Positions 1 through 7,887 of a stretch of DNA of 64,000 nucleotides are shown in pieces. A program made the translations under genes and the position numbers. The stretch is from positions 10,478,001 to 10,542,000 of the forward strand of contig NZ_BJHV01000001.1 in the NCBI RefSeq assembly GCF_005405925.1, in the 5' to 3' direction. Origin of the DNA: Streptomyces antimycoticus (GTDB lineage Bacteria; Actinomycetota; Actinomycetes; Streptomycetales; Streptomycetaceae). The notes under the pieces are model-generated. The model did not search any database, was not told where the DNA came from, and worked only from the letters and a program-made list of their open reading frames with translations. The first letter of the stretch is position 1; every line of letters begins with the position of its first letter.

Positions 1-1081
1 TGGCCATCACCCTCATCGTGCACGCCCCGGACCCGGTGACGGGGATACAGAAGCCCACCGGTGAGCGCTTCCGCGAGGTGATCGACAACGCGCTGCTGGC
101 GGAGGAGCTCGGCTTCGACGGCTTCGGCGTCGGCGAACGCCATGAGCGGCCGTTCATCTCCTCCTCACCGCCGGTCGTGCTCGGCCACCTCGCCGCACTC
201 ACCTCCCGGATCCGGCTGTTCACCGCGGTGACCACCCTCAGCCTGCTCGATCCGGTGCGCGCCTACGAGGACTACGCCACCTTGGACCACCTCTCCACCG
301 GCCGCCTCGAGCTGATCATCGGCAAGGGCAACGGCACCGCCCAGCGCGAGCTGTACCAGGTCACCCCGAGGACCAGTGGGACCGCAACGCCGAAGGCTAC
401 GAGCTGTTCCGCCGCATCTGGCGGCAGGACAAGGTGACCGCCACACCGCGCTTCCGGCCCGCGCTGACCGACGCCGAGGTGTGGCCGAGGCCCCTCCAGC
501 GGCCCATCCGGGTCTGGCACGGCAGCGCCACCAGCCGGGAGTCGGTCGACCTCGCCGCCCGCTACGGCGACCCGCTGTTCTCGGCCAACGTCACCCACCC
601 CATCGAGCCGTACGCCGAGCTGATCCGCCACTACCGGGAGCGCTGGGAGACATACGGCCACGACCCCGCCCGCGCCGTGGTCGGCGCCGGGACAGCGGGC
701 TACTACGCCGCCCGCACCTCACAGGAGGCCATCGCCGCCTACCGGCCGGTGTTCGAAGGCCGTCTGGCCTTCCAGAAGCAGCTCGGCCTCGAACCGGTGT
801 TTGCGACCCTGGAGGACTTCGTCGAACGCAGCTCGGCCCTGATCGGCAGCCGCCAGCAGGTGATAGAGAAGGTGCACCGCTACCACCAGGAGTTCGGGCA
901 CACCGTGCTGCATCTGCACGCGGACGCGGGCGGGCTCACCGATGCCCAGCACCGCGCCTCGCTCGAGCTCTTCCAGTCCGACATCGCGCCCGTACTGCGA
1001 CGTGACATCCCCGATCCGCCATTCGACTGGGCGCCGGTGCTCGGCACGCCCGAACCCGTCGCCCCGTCCGCCGACCGCTGA
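1..1081 (+). pseudogene. LLM-class flavin-dependent oxidoreductase, 5'-partial and frameshifted
   Basis: This is a luciferase-like (bacterial luciferase fold) FMN-dependent monooxygenase. The first part, with the GERHERPFISSSPP motif and then ELIIGKGNGTAQREL, is read in one frame to about 364. The rest (EDQWDRNAEGYELFRRIW, then PIRVWHGSATSRESVDLAA) is read in the -1 frame to the stop at 1081. Adding one C to the C run at 364-367 restores one continuous protein, so a single-base deletion, real or a sequencing error, is the likeliest cause. The true start lies left of the window, because the reading frame is open to base 1. It sits 14 bp upstream of a second LLM gene, so the two are probably co-transcribed. 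The substrate cannot be told from sequence. Confidence 0.75.
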
Positions 1082-1095
1082 GGAGAACTCCGACC

Positions 1096-2223
1096 GTGTC
1101 CGGCATCCCCCTCGCCGTCCTCGACCTCGTGCCCATCTCCTCCGGCTCCACCGCCACCGAGGCACTGCGCAACAGCATCGACCTCGCCCAGCAGGCGGAG
1201 CGGTTCGGCTACGCGCGCTACTGGTTCGCCGAACACCATCTCAACCCGGGCGTGGCCGGGACCTCGCCAGCCGTCGTCCTGGCCCTGACCGCCTCCGCCA
1301 CCTCCACGATCCGCCTCGGTGCCGGGGCCGTACAGCTCGGCCACCGCACCGCCCTGTCCACCGTCGAGGAGTTCGGCCTGATTGACGCCCTGCACCCCGG
1401 ACGGCTCGACCTCGGGCTCGGCCGCTCCGGCGGACGCCCCACCGAGCGCACCGGCGACGCGCCGCCCGCCACGACACCCGTCATCGACGGGCGTACCCCC
1501 AACGGCCTGCGCATCCCGCCCAAGTTCACCTTTCAGCGACTGCGCGGGTCGCCACGTATCGCGCTCCAGCGGCGGCTCCTCCAGCAGCCCGGCGCGGAAG
1601 CGCAGGACTACGGCGAACAGATCGACGACATCCTCGCGCTCCTGCGCGGCGACTACCGTTCCACGGACGGCGTCGAAGCACACGCGATCCCCGGCGAAGG
1701 CGCCGAGGTCCAGGTGTGGATCCTCGGCAGCAGCGGCGGGCAGAGCGCCCAGGTCGCGGGCCGGGGCGGCCTGCGCTTCGCCGCCAACTACCACGTCAGC
1801 CCGGCCACCGTCCTGGAGGCCACCGAGGCCTACCGCGCCGCGTTCCAGCCATCCGACGTACTCGACAAGCCGTACGTCAGCGTCTCCGCCGATGTCGTGG
1901 TCGCCGAGGACGACGCGACCGCTCGCGACCGCGCCACCGGCTACGGTCTGTGGGTCCGCAGCATCCGCACCGCCGAGGGCGCCATTCCCTTCCCCACCCC
2001 CGAACAGGCCCGCGCCCACCCCTGGGCCGACGCGGACCGGGAACTGGTCGCCGACCGGGTGGAGACCCAGTTCGTCGGCTCACCCGCGAGCGTCGCCGAC
2101 CAGCTCGAACAACTCCAGGAAGCCACCGGCGCGGACGAACTGCTCATCACCACCATCACCCACCGCCACGCCGACCGGGTGCGCTCCTACGAACTGCTCG
2201 CCGAGGAATGGCAATGCCGCTGA
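1096..2223 (+). CDS. LLM-class flavin-dependent oxidoreductase (MsnO8-like)
   Basis: A 375-residue luciferase-like monooxygenase expected to use reduced FMN and O2. The N-terminal beta strand leads into the conserved RYWFAEHHLNPGVAGTSPAV region (about residues 39-60), followed by RLGAGAVQLGHRTALSTVEE, which is typical of the MsnO8-like subgroup. The length is slightly above the usual 330-350. The GTG start follows an AGGAGAACTC Shine-Dalgarno region directly after the previous LLM gene. The 3' end overlaps the 3' end of the convergent LLM gene by about 37 bp. The family call is secure; the substrate is unknown. Confidence 0.85.
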   Translation: MSGIPLAVLDLVPISSGSTATEALRNSIDLAQQAERFGYARYWFAEHHLNPGVAGTSPAVVLALTASATSTIRLGAGAVQLGHRTALSTVEEFGLIDALHPGRLDLGLGRSGGRPTERTGDAPPATTPVIDGRTPNGLRIPPKFTFQRLRGSPRIALQRRLLQQPGAEAQDYGEQIDDILALLRGDYRSTDGVEAHAIPGEGAEVQVWILGSSGGQSAQVAGRGGLRFAANYHVSPATVLEATEAYRAAFQPSDVLDKPYVSVSADVVVAEDDATARDRATGYGLWVRSIRTAEGAIPFPTPEQARAHPWADADRELVADRVETQFVGSPASVADQLEQLQEATGADELLITTITHRHADRVRSYELLAEEWQCR

Positions 2224-3308
2224 GCCGGGGCGGGGCCATGGACGTGGTCGCGCAGCAGGGGCAGCAGTTGGTCACCGATGCGGCTGATCTCGCGCTGGTA
2301 GGGGGTGTCGGACAGGATGAAGTGGGTGATGCCGAGCTTGCGGTAGCCGTGGAGCGCCCGGGCGACGTCCTCGGCGGAGCCGACCAGCCAGGTGGTCCCC
2401 GCTCCGCCACCGCCGAACCTGCCCGGGGTGGTGTACAGGCAGGTGTCGAGCACCTCCCCGCGTTGGGCGAGATCGAGGAGCCGCTGCTGTCCGACCGCGG
2501 TCCTGCGATTCCCCGTCCAAACGGTCTCGCCGGCACCGGACGCCATCTTCGCGACCTTCTCCTCGGCCGCGCTCCAGGCCTCCTCGGTGGTGTCGCGCAC
2601 CAGCGTCGTGATCCGCAGCCCGAACTCCAGCGGCTTGTGCCGTCGGCCCACCTGCTCGCTCAGCGTTTTCAGCCGGTCGACGCGTTCGGCGATCCCGTCG
2701 AGTGGTTCACCCCAGAAGAGCTGGACATCGGCCTCGGCCGCCGACACCCGTTCGGCGGCCGAGGACGCGCCGCCGAAGTAGAGCGTGGGATACGTCCTCT
2801 CGCCGGTGGGGTACGGGCGTGGCGCGACCGTTGAGCCGGTGACCTGGAAGTGCTCGCCGTGGAAGGTGACGTCCTCCTCGGTCCACAGGCGCCGTAGCAG
2901 ATGCAGGAACTCCTGGGTGCGGGCGTACCGTTGTGGGGGTTCGACGTTGGTGTCGCCGTACGCGGCAGGGTTGTCCAGCCCGCTGACGATATTGACGAGG
3001 ACGCGTCCCCGGCTGAGCTGGTCGAGGGTGGCCGCCGCGCCGGCGAAGTTCGCCGGGTGCAAGTAGCCGGGACGGATCGCGATCAAGGGCTTGAACGTCG
3101 TGGTCCGGGACGCCAGCGCGGTGGCGACGGTGAAGGTGTCCGGGCGTCCCCATCCGGTGCCGAGCAGCGCCCCGCTCCAGCCGTGGTCCTCTGCCAGCCG
3201 GGCCAGGCCGGTCGAGTACTCGATGGATCCCCAGCCGGATGTCGTGTCGTCGCCGCGGTGGCCAGGTTCGACGGTGTTGGGTATGTACCAGAGAAATTCC
3301 AGGCTCAT
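2187..3308 (-). CDS. SsuD-like FMN-dependent monooxygenase (alkanesulfonate monooxygenase family)
   Basis: A 373-residue LLM-class enzyme resembling SsuD/SfnG monooxygenases that release sulfite from organosulfur compounds. Visible family features are FLWYIPN at the start, SRGRVLVNIVSG near residue 100, PTLYFGGASSAAERVSAAEADVQ read in pieces around residues 172-195, and LFWGEPLDGI. It lies downstream of the TauD-family genes on the same strand, and a sulfur-type leader peptide precedes that group, so a role in sulfonate or sulfone use is inferred. The last 15 or so residues run into the convergent LLM gene and look non-conserved, so the original stop may have been displaced. Substrate specificity is not readable from sequence. 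Confidence 0.82.
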   Translation of the reverse strand: MSLEFLWYIPNTVEPGHRGDDTTSGWGSIEYSTGLARLAEDHGWSGALLGTGWGRPDTFTVATALASRTTTFKPLIAIRPGYLHPANFAGAAATLDQLSRGRVLVNIVSGLDNPAAYGDTNVEPPQRYARTQEFLHLLRRLWTEEDVTFHGEHFQVTGSTVAPRPYPTGERTYPTLYFGGASSAAERVSAAEADVQLFWGEPLDGIAERVDRLKTLSEQVGRRHKPLEFGLRITTLVRDTTEEAWSAAEEKVAKMASGAGETVWTGNRRTAVGQQRLLDLAQRGEVLDTCLYTTPGRFGGGGAGTTWLVGSAEDVARALHGYRKLGITHFILSDTPYQREISRIGDQLLPLLRDHVHGPAPAQRHCHSSASSS

Positions 3309-3449
3309 GATGCTTCCGATCGCTGCTTGGCTTGTGTGGGCACGACACGAGCCGGGCCGGTCGTGGAGAGTGGGGGCCAGAGTGCAGACAGACCGAGGCG
3401 GTGGCCCGGCCGAGTCGGCGCCGCCGTATGGGAAGGTTCTCGCGGGTCA

Positions 3450-4002
3450 AGGGGAACGGGGCGGAACGTGAACGGAGCAGCATCGCGCTGTCGCTGACAC
3501 CCGCACCGGTCATCGCCGTTCCCACCCCTTCCGGAGTCCTCGTAAGACCGAGCGCCGAGGTGCTGATGAACAATCCCTTCCGGCCGGTCTCGGGGTGTTC
3601 CAGAACGACCGGATGCTCGATGGTCTCCTCGACCCCGCGTCGCTTGCTGCCCTGGGCGTAGTTCTCCGCGTTGGCGTCGTAGACCGCGCTGACCGATTCG
3701 AGCAGCTCCTTGAACGGCTCGGACAGGTCGTCGTACGCCGCCTGGAGATCGGCCCATAGAGTGTGACCGCCCAGCTCGGGCATGACCTCATACGTCAGCG
3801 ACTCGATCGCGAAGACCGGCTTTCGCCACAGCCCGCCGATGTGCCAGGTGCTGGCCTTGCCGGTCCGCTGGACGCTGTACGGATAGACCAGCGGATTGGC
3901 CGGGTCCTTCACCGCGGTCGGGTGGTCGAAGGGCTCCGCGAAGACGCGTACGGCCTGGACGTCGGGGCGCTCCGAGTGGGCGCCTCTGTGGGGGTCAGGC
4001 AC
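3450..4002 (-). pseudogene. TauD/TfdA-family dioxygenase fragment
   Basis: An internal piece of a 2-oxoglutarate/Fe(II) dioxygenase. The stretch from WHIGGLWRKPVFAIESLTYE through ELGGHTLWADLQAAYDDLSE aligns with the HxD loop and the following strands of TauD. The region corresponding to the first ~80 residues and the distal His/Arg half are missing. The metal-binding HxD reads HIG, so the Asp ligand is lost. Its ATG overlaps the end of the better-preserved tauD copy upstream. Beyond about 3470 the reading frame continues into non-homologous sequence and then over the SsuD-like gene in another frame, which is not believed to be coding. This is best read as a decayed, partial second tauD copy. 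Confidence 0.6.
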
Positions 4003-4938
4003 TGACCGCGACCCGGTGGTCCGCCGCGAACGACTTGCCCGAGATCAGTTGGGACTCGTGTCCGTCCGGCCCCACCGGGACGTCGCCGATCAACGTGACG
4101 CGGTGCAGCCGCCGCTCCACCTCGAGGTGGTCCACGTCGTTCGGGGCGAGGTGGGCGGTGGCACGGTTGTCCCAGAACGCCACGCTGCCCGGCTCCCAGC
4201 GAAAACGCACCGTGTACTCGGGCCGGGTCAACTGCTCGTAGAGCAACTGCAGCAGTGCGCGGCTCTCGCGAGGGGTCACGCCGAGGATGTGACTGACGAA
4301 ACCGGGGGAGACGAACAGCGCCCGTTCACCGGTCTCCGGGTGAACATGCACCATGGGATGGTGGGCGACCAGCAGATTGCCGTTGACCCGGCGGGCGTAT
4401 CCGCTGTCGCCCACGGGCGGCTCGTCGGCGCCGTAGCGGTGTTCGGCGCGCAGCCCGTCGATGAAGGCCCGGACCGAGGCCGACAGCCCTTCGTACGCCG
4501 CGACGGTGTTGGTCCAGGTCGTGTCACCGCCGTACTCGGGGACGGTCTCCGCGCGCAGGATCGATGCGGCCGGCGGGTTGACGGCGGGGGTGACATCGGT
4601 GTGCCAACCGCCGAAGTAGCTGTACTTGCGCCGGGTCCGCTGCTGCGCGAAGCCGTCCTTGTACTCCGGGAAGCCCTCGGGCGGGGTGTCGTCGTGTGGG
4701 TGGGCGTAGGTCAGCTCGCGAAGTGGCGGGCGAAGGCGATCTGCGAGGCGTGGTCGAGGTTCTGACCGCGGAAGAAGACGACCTTCCAGCGCAGGAGCGT
4801 GGCCCGGATCTGTCGGGTCTCCTCGGTCGACAGCGGCCGGGAGAGGTCGACGCCGGATATGTCGGCACCGATGTGGCCCGCGACAGGGCGCACGGTGAGC
4901 GTGGTCTCAGCGGGGACGGGCATGGTGGGGTCTCCCAT
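3995..4938 (-). pseudogene. TauD/TfdA-family 2-oxoglutarate-dependent dioxygenase, single frameshift
   Basis: Homologous to taurine/alkylsulfatase-type Fe(II)/2-oxoglutarate dioxygenases, which release sulfite or sulfate from organosulfur compounds. The N-terminal frame (VRPVAGHIGADISGVDLSRP to ARHF) stops at 4711. The -1 frame then continues with ELTYAHPHDDTPPEGFPEY, the HxD metal motif in GGWHTDVTPAVNPP, TAHLAPND with the distal His, and RRLHRVTLIGD with the 2-oxoglutarate-binding Arg. One missing base near 4717-4721 (TTCGCGAG where TTCGGCGAG is expected) explains the break. Every catalytic residue is present, so the gene may be intact in the organism. A leader-peptide/attenuator region precedes it, and the TauD fragment and SsuD-like gene follow, suggesting a sulfur-starvation operon. 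Confidence 0.75.
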
Positions 4939-4945
4939 GTGTCAT

Positions 4946-5034
4946 GGCCGTGCGTACGGCCGTGGGATGGAGAGGCGATGGGTTGGCGGGAAAGGTTCAC
5001 AACGCGTTCAGGCGGAGGCGCGCGGACGCACGGC
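4946..5034 (-). promoter_or_regulatory. Candidate transcription attenuator between leader peptide and tauD
   Basis: In the transcript read leftwards, a perfect hairpin (GGCCGT/ACGGCC, 4946-4951 with 4956-4961) ends 8 nt before the tauD ATG. The bases 4948-4955 (GCCGTGCG) are also perfectly complementary to 5027-5034 (CGCACGGC), so the two pairings exclude each other. That arrangement, just after a small leader ORF, is what a translation-coupled attenuator needs. There is no U-run after the hairpin, so it could act on ribosome access to tauD instead. The pairing is seen in the sequence; the mechanism is inferred. Confidence 0.45.
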
Positions 5035-5069
5035 GTCGACCGCAATCGGTGTGCGGGAAGTCCGGGCCG

Positions 5070-5192
5070 TCAGATGTGACAGATGGCGCTGGAGACGCGT
5101 CGCAGATCCACGTGGATACGCGTGGCACATCGCGAGCCGCGGAACGGAACCAGGGCCGCGTCGTCTGCGTACACCGGCTGACGGCGCTGCAT
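5070..5192 (-). CDS. Cysteine/sulfur-type leader peptide
   Basis: A 40-residue ORF starting at ATG 5192 with AGGGGA six bases upstream; an in-frame ATG at 5207 is the alternative. The C-terminus, RIHVDLRRVSSAICHI, closely matches the conserved tail (H-V-D-L-x-R-V-x-S-A-x-C) of the short actinomycete ORFs called putative leader peptides in front of sulfur-assimilation genes. The Cys codon lies near the end, as expected if ribosome stalling at Cys senses cysteine supply. It ends 131 bp before tauD on the same strand, with alternative RNA hairpins between. Role inferred from the motif and position. Confidence 0.7.
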   Translation of the reverse strand: MQRRQPVYADDAALVPFRGSRCATRIHVDLRRVSSAICHI

Positions 5193-5302
5193 CGCGGTTC
5201 CCCTCATCTGTTCGCGGATGGTCCCGCCGACTCGTCGAGCGTTCCTTCCGAACGATGGTCGGTGTATCGGGCCTGGTGCGTCAACGGCGTTGTGTTGCCA
5301 CC

Positions 5303-5314
5303 CGATTGCAATCG
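5303..5314. promoter_or_regulatory. 12-bp palindrome upstream of leader peptide
   Basis: CGATTGCAATCG is a perfect 12-bp palindrome about 110 bp upstream of the leader-peptide start, in the region where the promoter of the leftward sulfur-type operon should lie. The IS1380 remnant starts 16 bp further on. It may be a repressor site; no regulator is assigned. Confidence 0.3.
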
Positions 5315-5329
5315 TATGCAGCACTCACG

Positions 5330-5645
5330 GATGACTGCCTGAAGGGCTGGCCCCCGGGGATGTGACTGATCGTCCGCAGGGAACGCCCGCACCCCGGTGT
5401 CCAGTTGCGCTTCACCGACGCCGACGGGGTGCGCCTGACCTGCTTCGCCACCGACACCCAAGAACACCCCGCGCGCCCGAGCCGGAGTTGCGTCACCGCC
5501 GGCGGGCCCGCGTCGAGGACCGTAGCCGTGCCGCCCGCGCTCCCGGCCTGCGCAATCTCCCGCTCCACCGCGCCGCACAGAACCAGATCCGGCTGGAGAT
5601 CGTCCAGATCGCCGTCGCCCGGCTCGCACTGCGATCGAGGCTAGT
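5330..5645 (+). mobile_element. IS1380-type transposase remnant (C-terminal part)
   Basis: Reading across frames gives GWPPGM, a TGA where Arg is expected, then LIVRRERPHPGVQLRFTDAD, GVRLTCFATDT, and, after a frame change, ELRHRRRARVEDRSRAARAP and GLRNLPLH...QNQIRLEIVQI. This order matches the C-terminal third of IS1380-family transposases common in Streptomyces. At least one stop and one frameshift show it is dead. No inverted repeats were recognised at its edges. It lies just upstream of the HxlR gene. Confidence 0.7.
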
Positions 5646-5653
5646 AACATTAC
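5641..5653. promoter_or_regulatory. Candidate HxlR operator, autoregulatory
   Basis: CTAGTAACATTAC contains the inverted repeat GTAA-CA-TTAC (5644-5653). The sequence CTAGTA followed by a GTTA/ATTA core recurs twice before the hydrolase gene at 6248-6282, so the same protein, probably the adjacent HxlR regulator, may bind both regions. Confidence 0.4.
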
Positions 5654-5705
5654 GGGACTACTTTTGACTTACAACTACCACCGGGATCACCGGGGAGGAG
5701 AAGCC

Positions 5706-6173
5706 GTGTCTGACCAGGGGAGTCACGTCACCTTCCAGCACGGGCAGGAGTTCCTGGCCGCGATCTCCGAGCGCTGGAACTACCAGATCCTGCGGGAGGT
5801 GTTCTTCGGTGTTGGCCGCTTCGGGGAGCTCAAGCGGGCTCTGGGTATCTCGGCGAACATCCTCACCGCGCGGCTCAACAGCCTGACGGAGCTGGGCCTG
5901 CTCACCAAGCGCGCCTACCGCTCCGACAAGCCGTGGTACGAGTACCAGCTCACCGACAGCGCCCGCGAGCTCGTCGTCCCCGCCATCGCGGCCATCACGC
6001 GGTGGGCCGAAACCTATGCGACCGATACCGACGTCACGCAGCACCCGCTGATGCACACCACGTGCGGCAACCCGACCAGTCCGTACCTCGCGTGCAGCAG
6101 CTGCCATCAGCCGGTCGAGGCCTCGACCCTGCGGCCGACGTCCACCGAGGAAGGCGGTGCCGGTCAGCGATAG
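5706..6173 (+). CDS. HxlR-family winged-helix transcriptional regulator
   Basis: A 155-residue MarR-like HxlR regulator. The winged helix covers about residues 18-85: ISERWNYQILREVFFGVGRF, then LGISANILTARLNSLTELGL, then the wing YRSDKPWYEYQLT. I chose GTG 5706, which follows GGGGAGGAG; an upstream in-frame start at 5664 has no such site. The C-terminus carries Cys120, Cys130 and Cys133 (CGN...ACSSC) close to several His, which could bind metal or sense electrophiles, as some HxlR proteins do through Cys. The CTAGTA-type repeats on both sides of the gene suggest it controls itself and the following hydrolase/SnoaL pair. Confidence 0.85.
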   Translation: MSDQGSHVTFQHGQEFLAAISERWNYQILREVFFGVGRFGELKRALGISANILTARLNSLTELGLLTKRAYRSDKPWYEYQLTDSARELVVPAIAAITRWAETYATDTDVTQHPLMHTTCGNPTSPYLACSSCHQPVEASTLRPTSTEEGGAGQR

Positions 6174-6247
6174 GGGTCGGCCTCCGCGGCGCCGGGCGGT
6201 CACGGTTCGAGCTCCCACTGATCACCTCGGTCTGAAGGCGAGCAGGC

Positions 6248-6282
6248 CTAGTAGCGTTTTGGAACTAGTAGCGTTACGCTAC
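6248..6282. promoter_or_regulatory. Candidate HxlR operator before hydrolase operon
   Basis: CTAGTAGCGTT occurs twice as a direct repeat (6248-6258 and 6265-6275). The second copy extends into a perfect 15-base palindrome, GTAGCGTTACGCTAC (6268-6282). It lies 38 bp before the hydrolase ATG, where a repressor would block transcription. The similarity to 5641-5653 points to the neighbouring HxlR protein. Confidence 0.55.
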
Positions 6283-6319
6283 CAGTAATGAACGTCTCCT
6301 TGGTCATGGAGGACCGATC

Positions 6320-7168
6320 ATGACGACGAACTGGCTCGAAGGGGTTACCGAGAGGCTGATCCCCACCTCACTGGGTCTGATCAACGTGCGCGTCGGCGGC
6401 CGTTCCGACGGTCCCGCCATGGTGTGCTGGCCGAGCCTGATGATGGACGGCACCATGTGGCAGTACCAGTACGAGCACTTCGCCCCGACCCACCGCGTCG
6501 TGCTCATCGACAGCCCCGGACACGGCAAGTCCGACGCGCTGCGCAAGATCATCGATCTTAAGGACTGCTCCGGCGCGCTCGTCGAGATCCTCGACGCGCT
6601 CGACATCGATAGGTGCGTTCTGGTGGGCAATAGCTGGGGCGGCATGCTCGCCGGGGTCTTTCCGGCCCACTACCCGCAGCGGACCGCGGCGGCGATCGGC
6701 ATCAACTGCACCGCCTCCCTGCCCACGACCGTCGAGAGCATCTGGGCCACCGCACTGTCCACGTTCCTCTCGCTGCACTCGAAGATGCCGCCGCTGGCCG
6801 CCAAGGCCGCCCGCGCCGCCTTCGCCGGCCCCACCGCCGAGGCCACCAACCCCGAGTTCACCGAGTTCACCAAGTTCGTGCTGCGCGACGACCCGAAGTC
6901 GGTGGCGTGGGCGCTGCGCAGCATCCTCATAGGCCGCAAGGACGAGCACCGCCGCCTGAACACCATCAGGGACGTGCCCGTCCTGATCATCGCGGGCGAG
7001 GAGGACAGCCAGTTCCCTGTGCATGTGGTGCGGAAGATGGCGGACGCTATCGAGGGCAGCACTTTCCGTGTGCTCCAGCACACCGCCCACCTCGCCGCCC
7101 GCGAGAACCCCGGGGGTGTCAACGCCGAGATCGACGCCTTCCTTGCCACCTTGCCCGCCACGGTCTGA
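6320..7168 (+). CDS. Alpha/beta-fold hydrolase
   Basis: A 282-residue alpha/beta hydrolase of the 3-oxoadipate enol-lactonase/epoxide-hydrolase type. The nucleophile elbow is GNSWGG (Ser105). The acid is probably Asp229 in AGEEDSQFP and the base His257 in HTAHLA, giving a full Ser-Asp-His triad. The oxyanion-region motif is DSPGHGKSD (residues 64-72). The ATG is preceded by GGAGG. A SnoaL-like protein follows after 15 bp, so the two are co-transcribed, probably under the HxlR regulator upstream. The substrate, an ester or lactone, is not readable. Confidence 0.85.
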   Translation: MTTNWLEGVTERLIPTSLGLINVRVGGRSDGPAMVCWPSLMMDGTMWQYQYEHFAPTHRVVLIDSPGHGKSDALRKIIDLKDCSGALVEILDALDIDRCVLVGNSWGGMLAGVFPAHYPQRTAAAIGINCTASLPTTVESIWATALSTFLSLHSKMPPLAAKAARAAFAGPTAEATNPEFTEFTKFVLRDDPKSVAWALRSILIGRKDEHRRLNTIRDVPVLIIAGEEDSQFPVHVVRKMADAIEGSTFRVLQHTAHLAARENPGGVNAEIDAFLATLPATV

Positions 7169-7183
7169 ATCGGGAGGCAGCCC

Positions 7184-7582
7184 ATGGAAAACAACGCACG
7201 GGCGACGGCCGTGCCCGGCTGGGTCCTGAAGTTCATGGATGCCATCGACACCCTGGAGTTCGGCGAGGGCTTCGCGCCGCTGACCGAGGACACCGACATG
7301 TTCTTCGGCACCGCACACCTCCATGGCGTCGACGCCATCAAGGCGTTTTTCGTCAAGATCGACGAGCCGCTGATCATCACCCACGAGGTCCTGGAGTTCT
7401 GGTCCGCGGGCGATGGCGTCCGCCTGCTGCGCGGCGAGGCGACGATGGCCAAGAAGAGCGATCCGGACCAGGTGGTGCGGGCTCCGTTCATGCACATCTT
7501 CTACCTCGACCAGGAAGAGCCGGTCCGCATCCGGACGCTCCGCGTCACCGCGGGACCGCTGGAGACCGACGCGGTGATGTGA
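7184..7582 (+). CDS. SnoaL-like / NTF2-fold protein
   Basis: A 132-residue protein with the NTF2-like cone fold pattern. A helical N-terminus (WVLKFMDAIDTLEFGEGFAP) is followed by strands carrying ADS-like substitutions TEDTDMFFGTAHLHG, then a helix DAIKAFFVKID, and long strands to the end (HIFYLDQEEPVRIRTLRV). SnoaL-like members are small-molecule isomerases, cyclases or hydrolases, or non-catalytic. It is the last gene before a strong terminator and is paired with the upstream hydrolase. Confidence 0.75.
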   Translation: MENNARATAVPGWVLKFMDAIDTLEFGEGFAPLTEDTDMFFGTAHLHGVDAIKAFFVKIDEPLIITHEVLEFWSAGDGVRLLRGEATMAKKSDPDQVVRAPFMHIFYLDQEEPVRIRTLRVTAGPLETDAVM

Positions 7583-7630
7583 CCTCGCTCCGGGGCCTGC
7601 CGGCGAGTGTCCAGGCCCGGAATCGAGGAT

Positions 7631-7668
7631 GGCGGGACCGGACAGGGCGAGCGCTGTCCGGTCCCGCC
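7631..7668 (+). terminator. Intrinsic terminator after hydrolase/SnoaL operon
   Basis: A perfect 15-bp stem (GGCGGGACCGGACAG with its complement) around an 8-base loop, GGCGAGCG, starts 48 bp after the SnoaL stop. There is no T-tract, as is usual in Streptomyces. Confidence 0.8.
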
Positions 7669-7795
7669 GCACTGTGGGGGAGCGGCCGACGATCCCCCGC
7701 GGGAACCACGACGCCCGCCAGGGGCCGGCGGGGCGGGGGCTGCTTCGAAGTGCCCGCCCCTGCGTAGGAGCGAACCCATCCGGGCCAGCACTATC

Positions 7796-7845
7796 AGCAT
7801 GCTTGTATTCGACTTCGCTCGCTTATATTGTGTAAGCATGCTTAC
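7796..7845. promoter_or_regulatory. Paired palindromes before the Ldh gene
   Basis: The perfect 14-bp palindrome GTAAGCATGCTTAC (7832-7845) lies 42 bp before the Ldh ATG. Its core, AGCATGCT, is repeated at 7796-7803. Between them is AT-rich sequence with a TATATTG element at about 7824, unusual for this genome and likely part of the promoter. The regulator is not identified; none is encoded nearby on this operon. The rest of the 305-bp gap 7583-7887 holds only the terminator above. Confidence 0.5.
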
Positions 7846-7887
7846 GGACGGGCGAATTTCAGGTTCCCTCACCGCGAAGGTCGGTCA

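Noticed and set aside
2707..3450. C-terminal extension of the TauD fragment
   Set aside because: The frame runs antiparallel in meaning through the SsuD-like gene's codons in another frame and has no homology.
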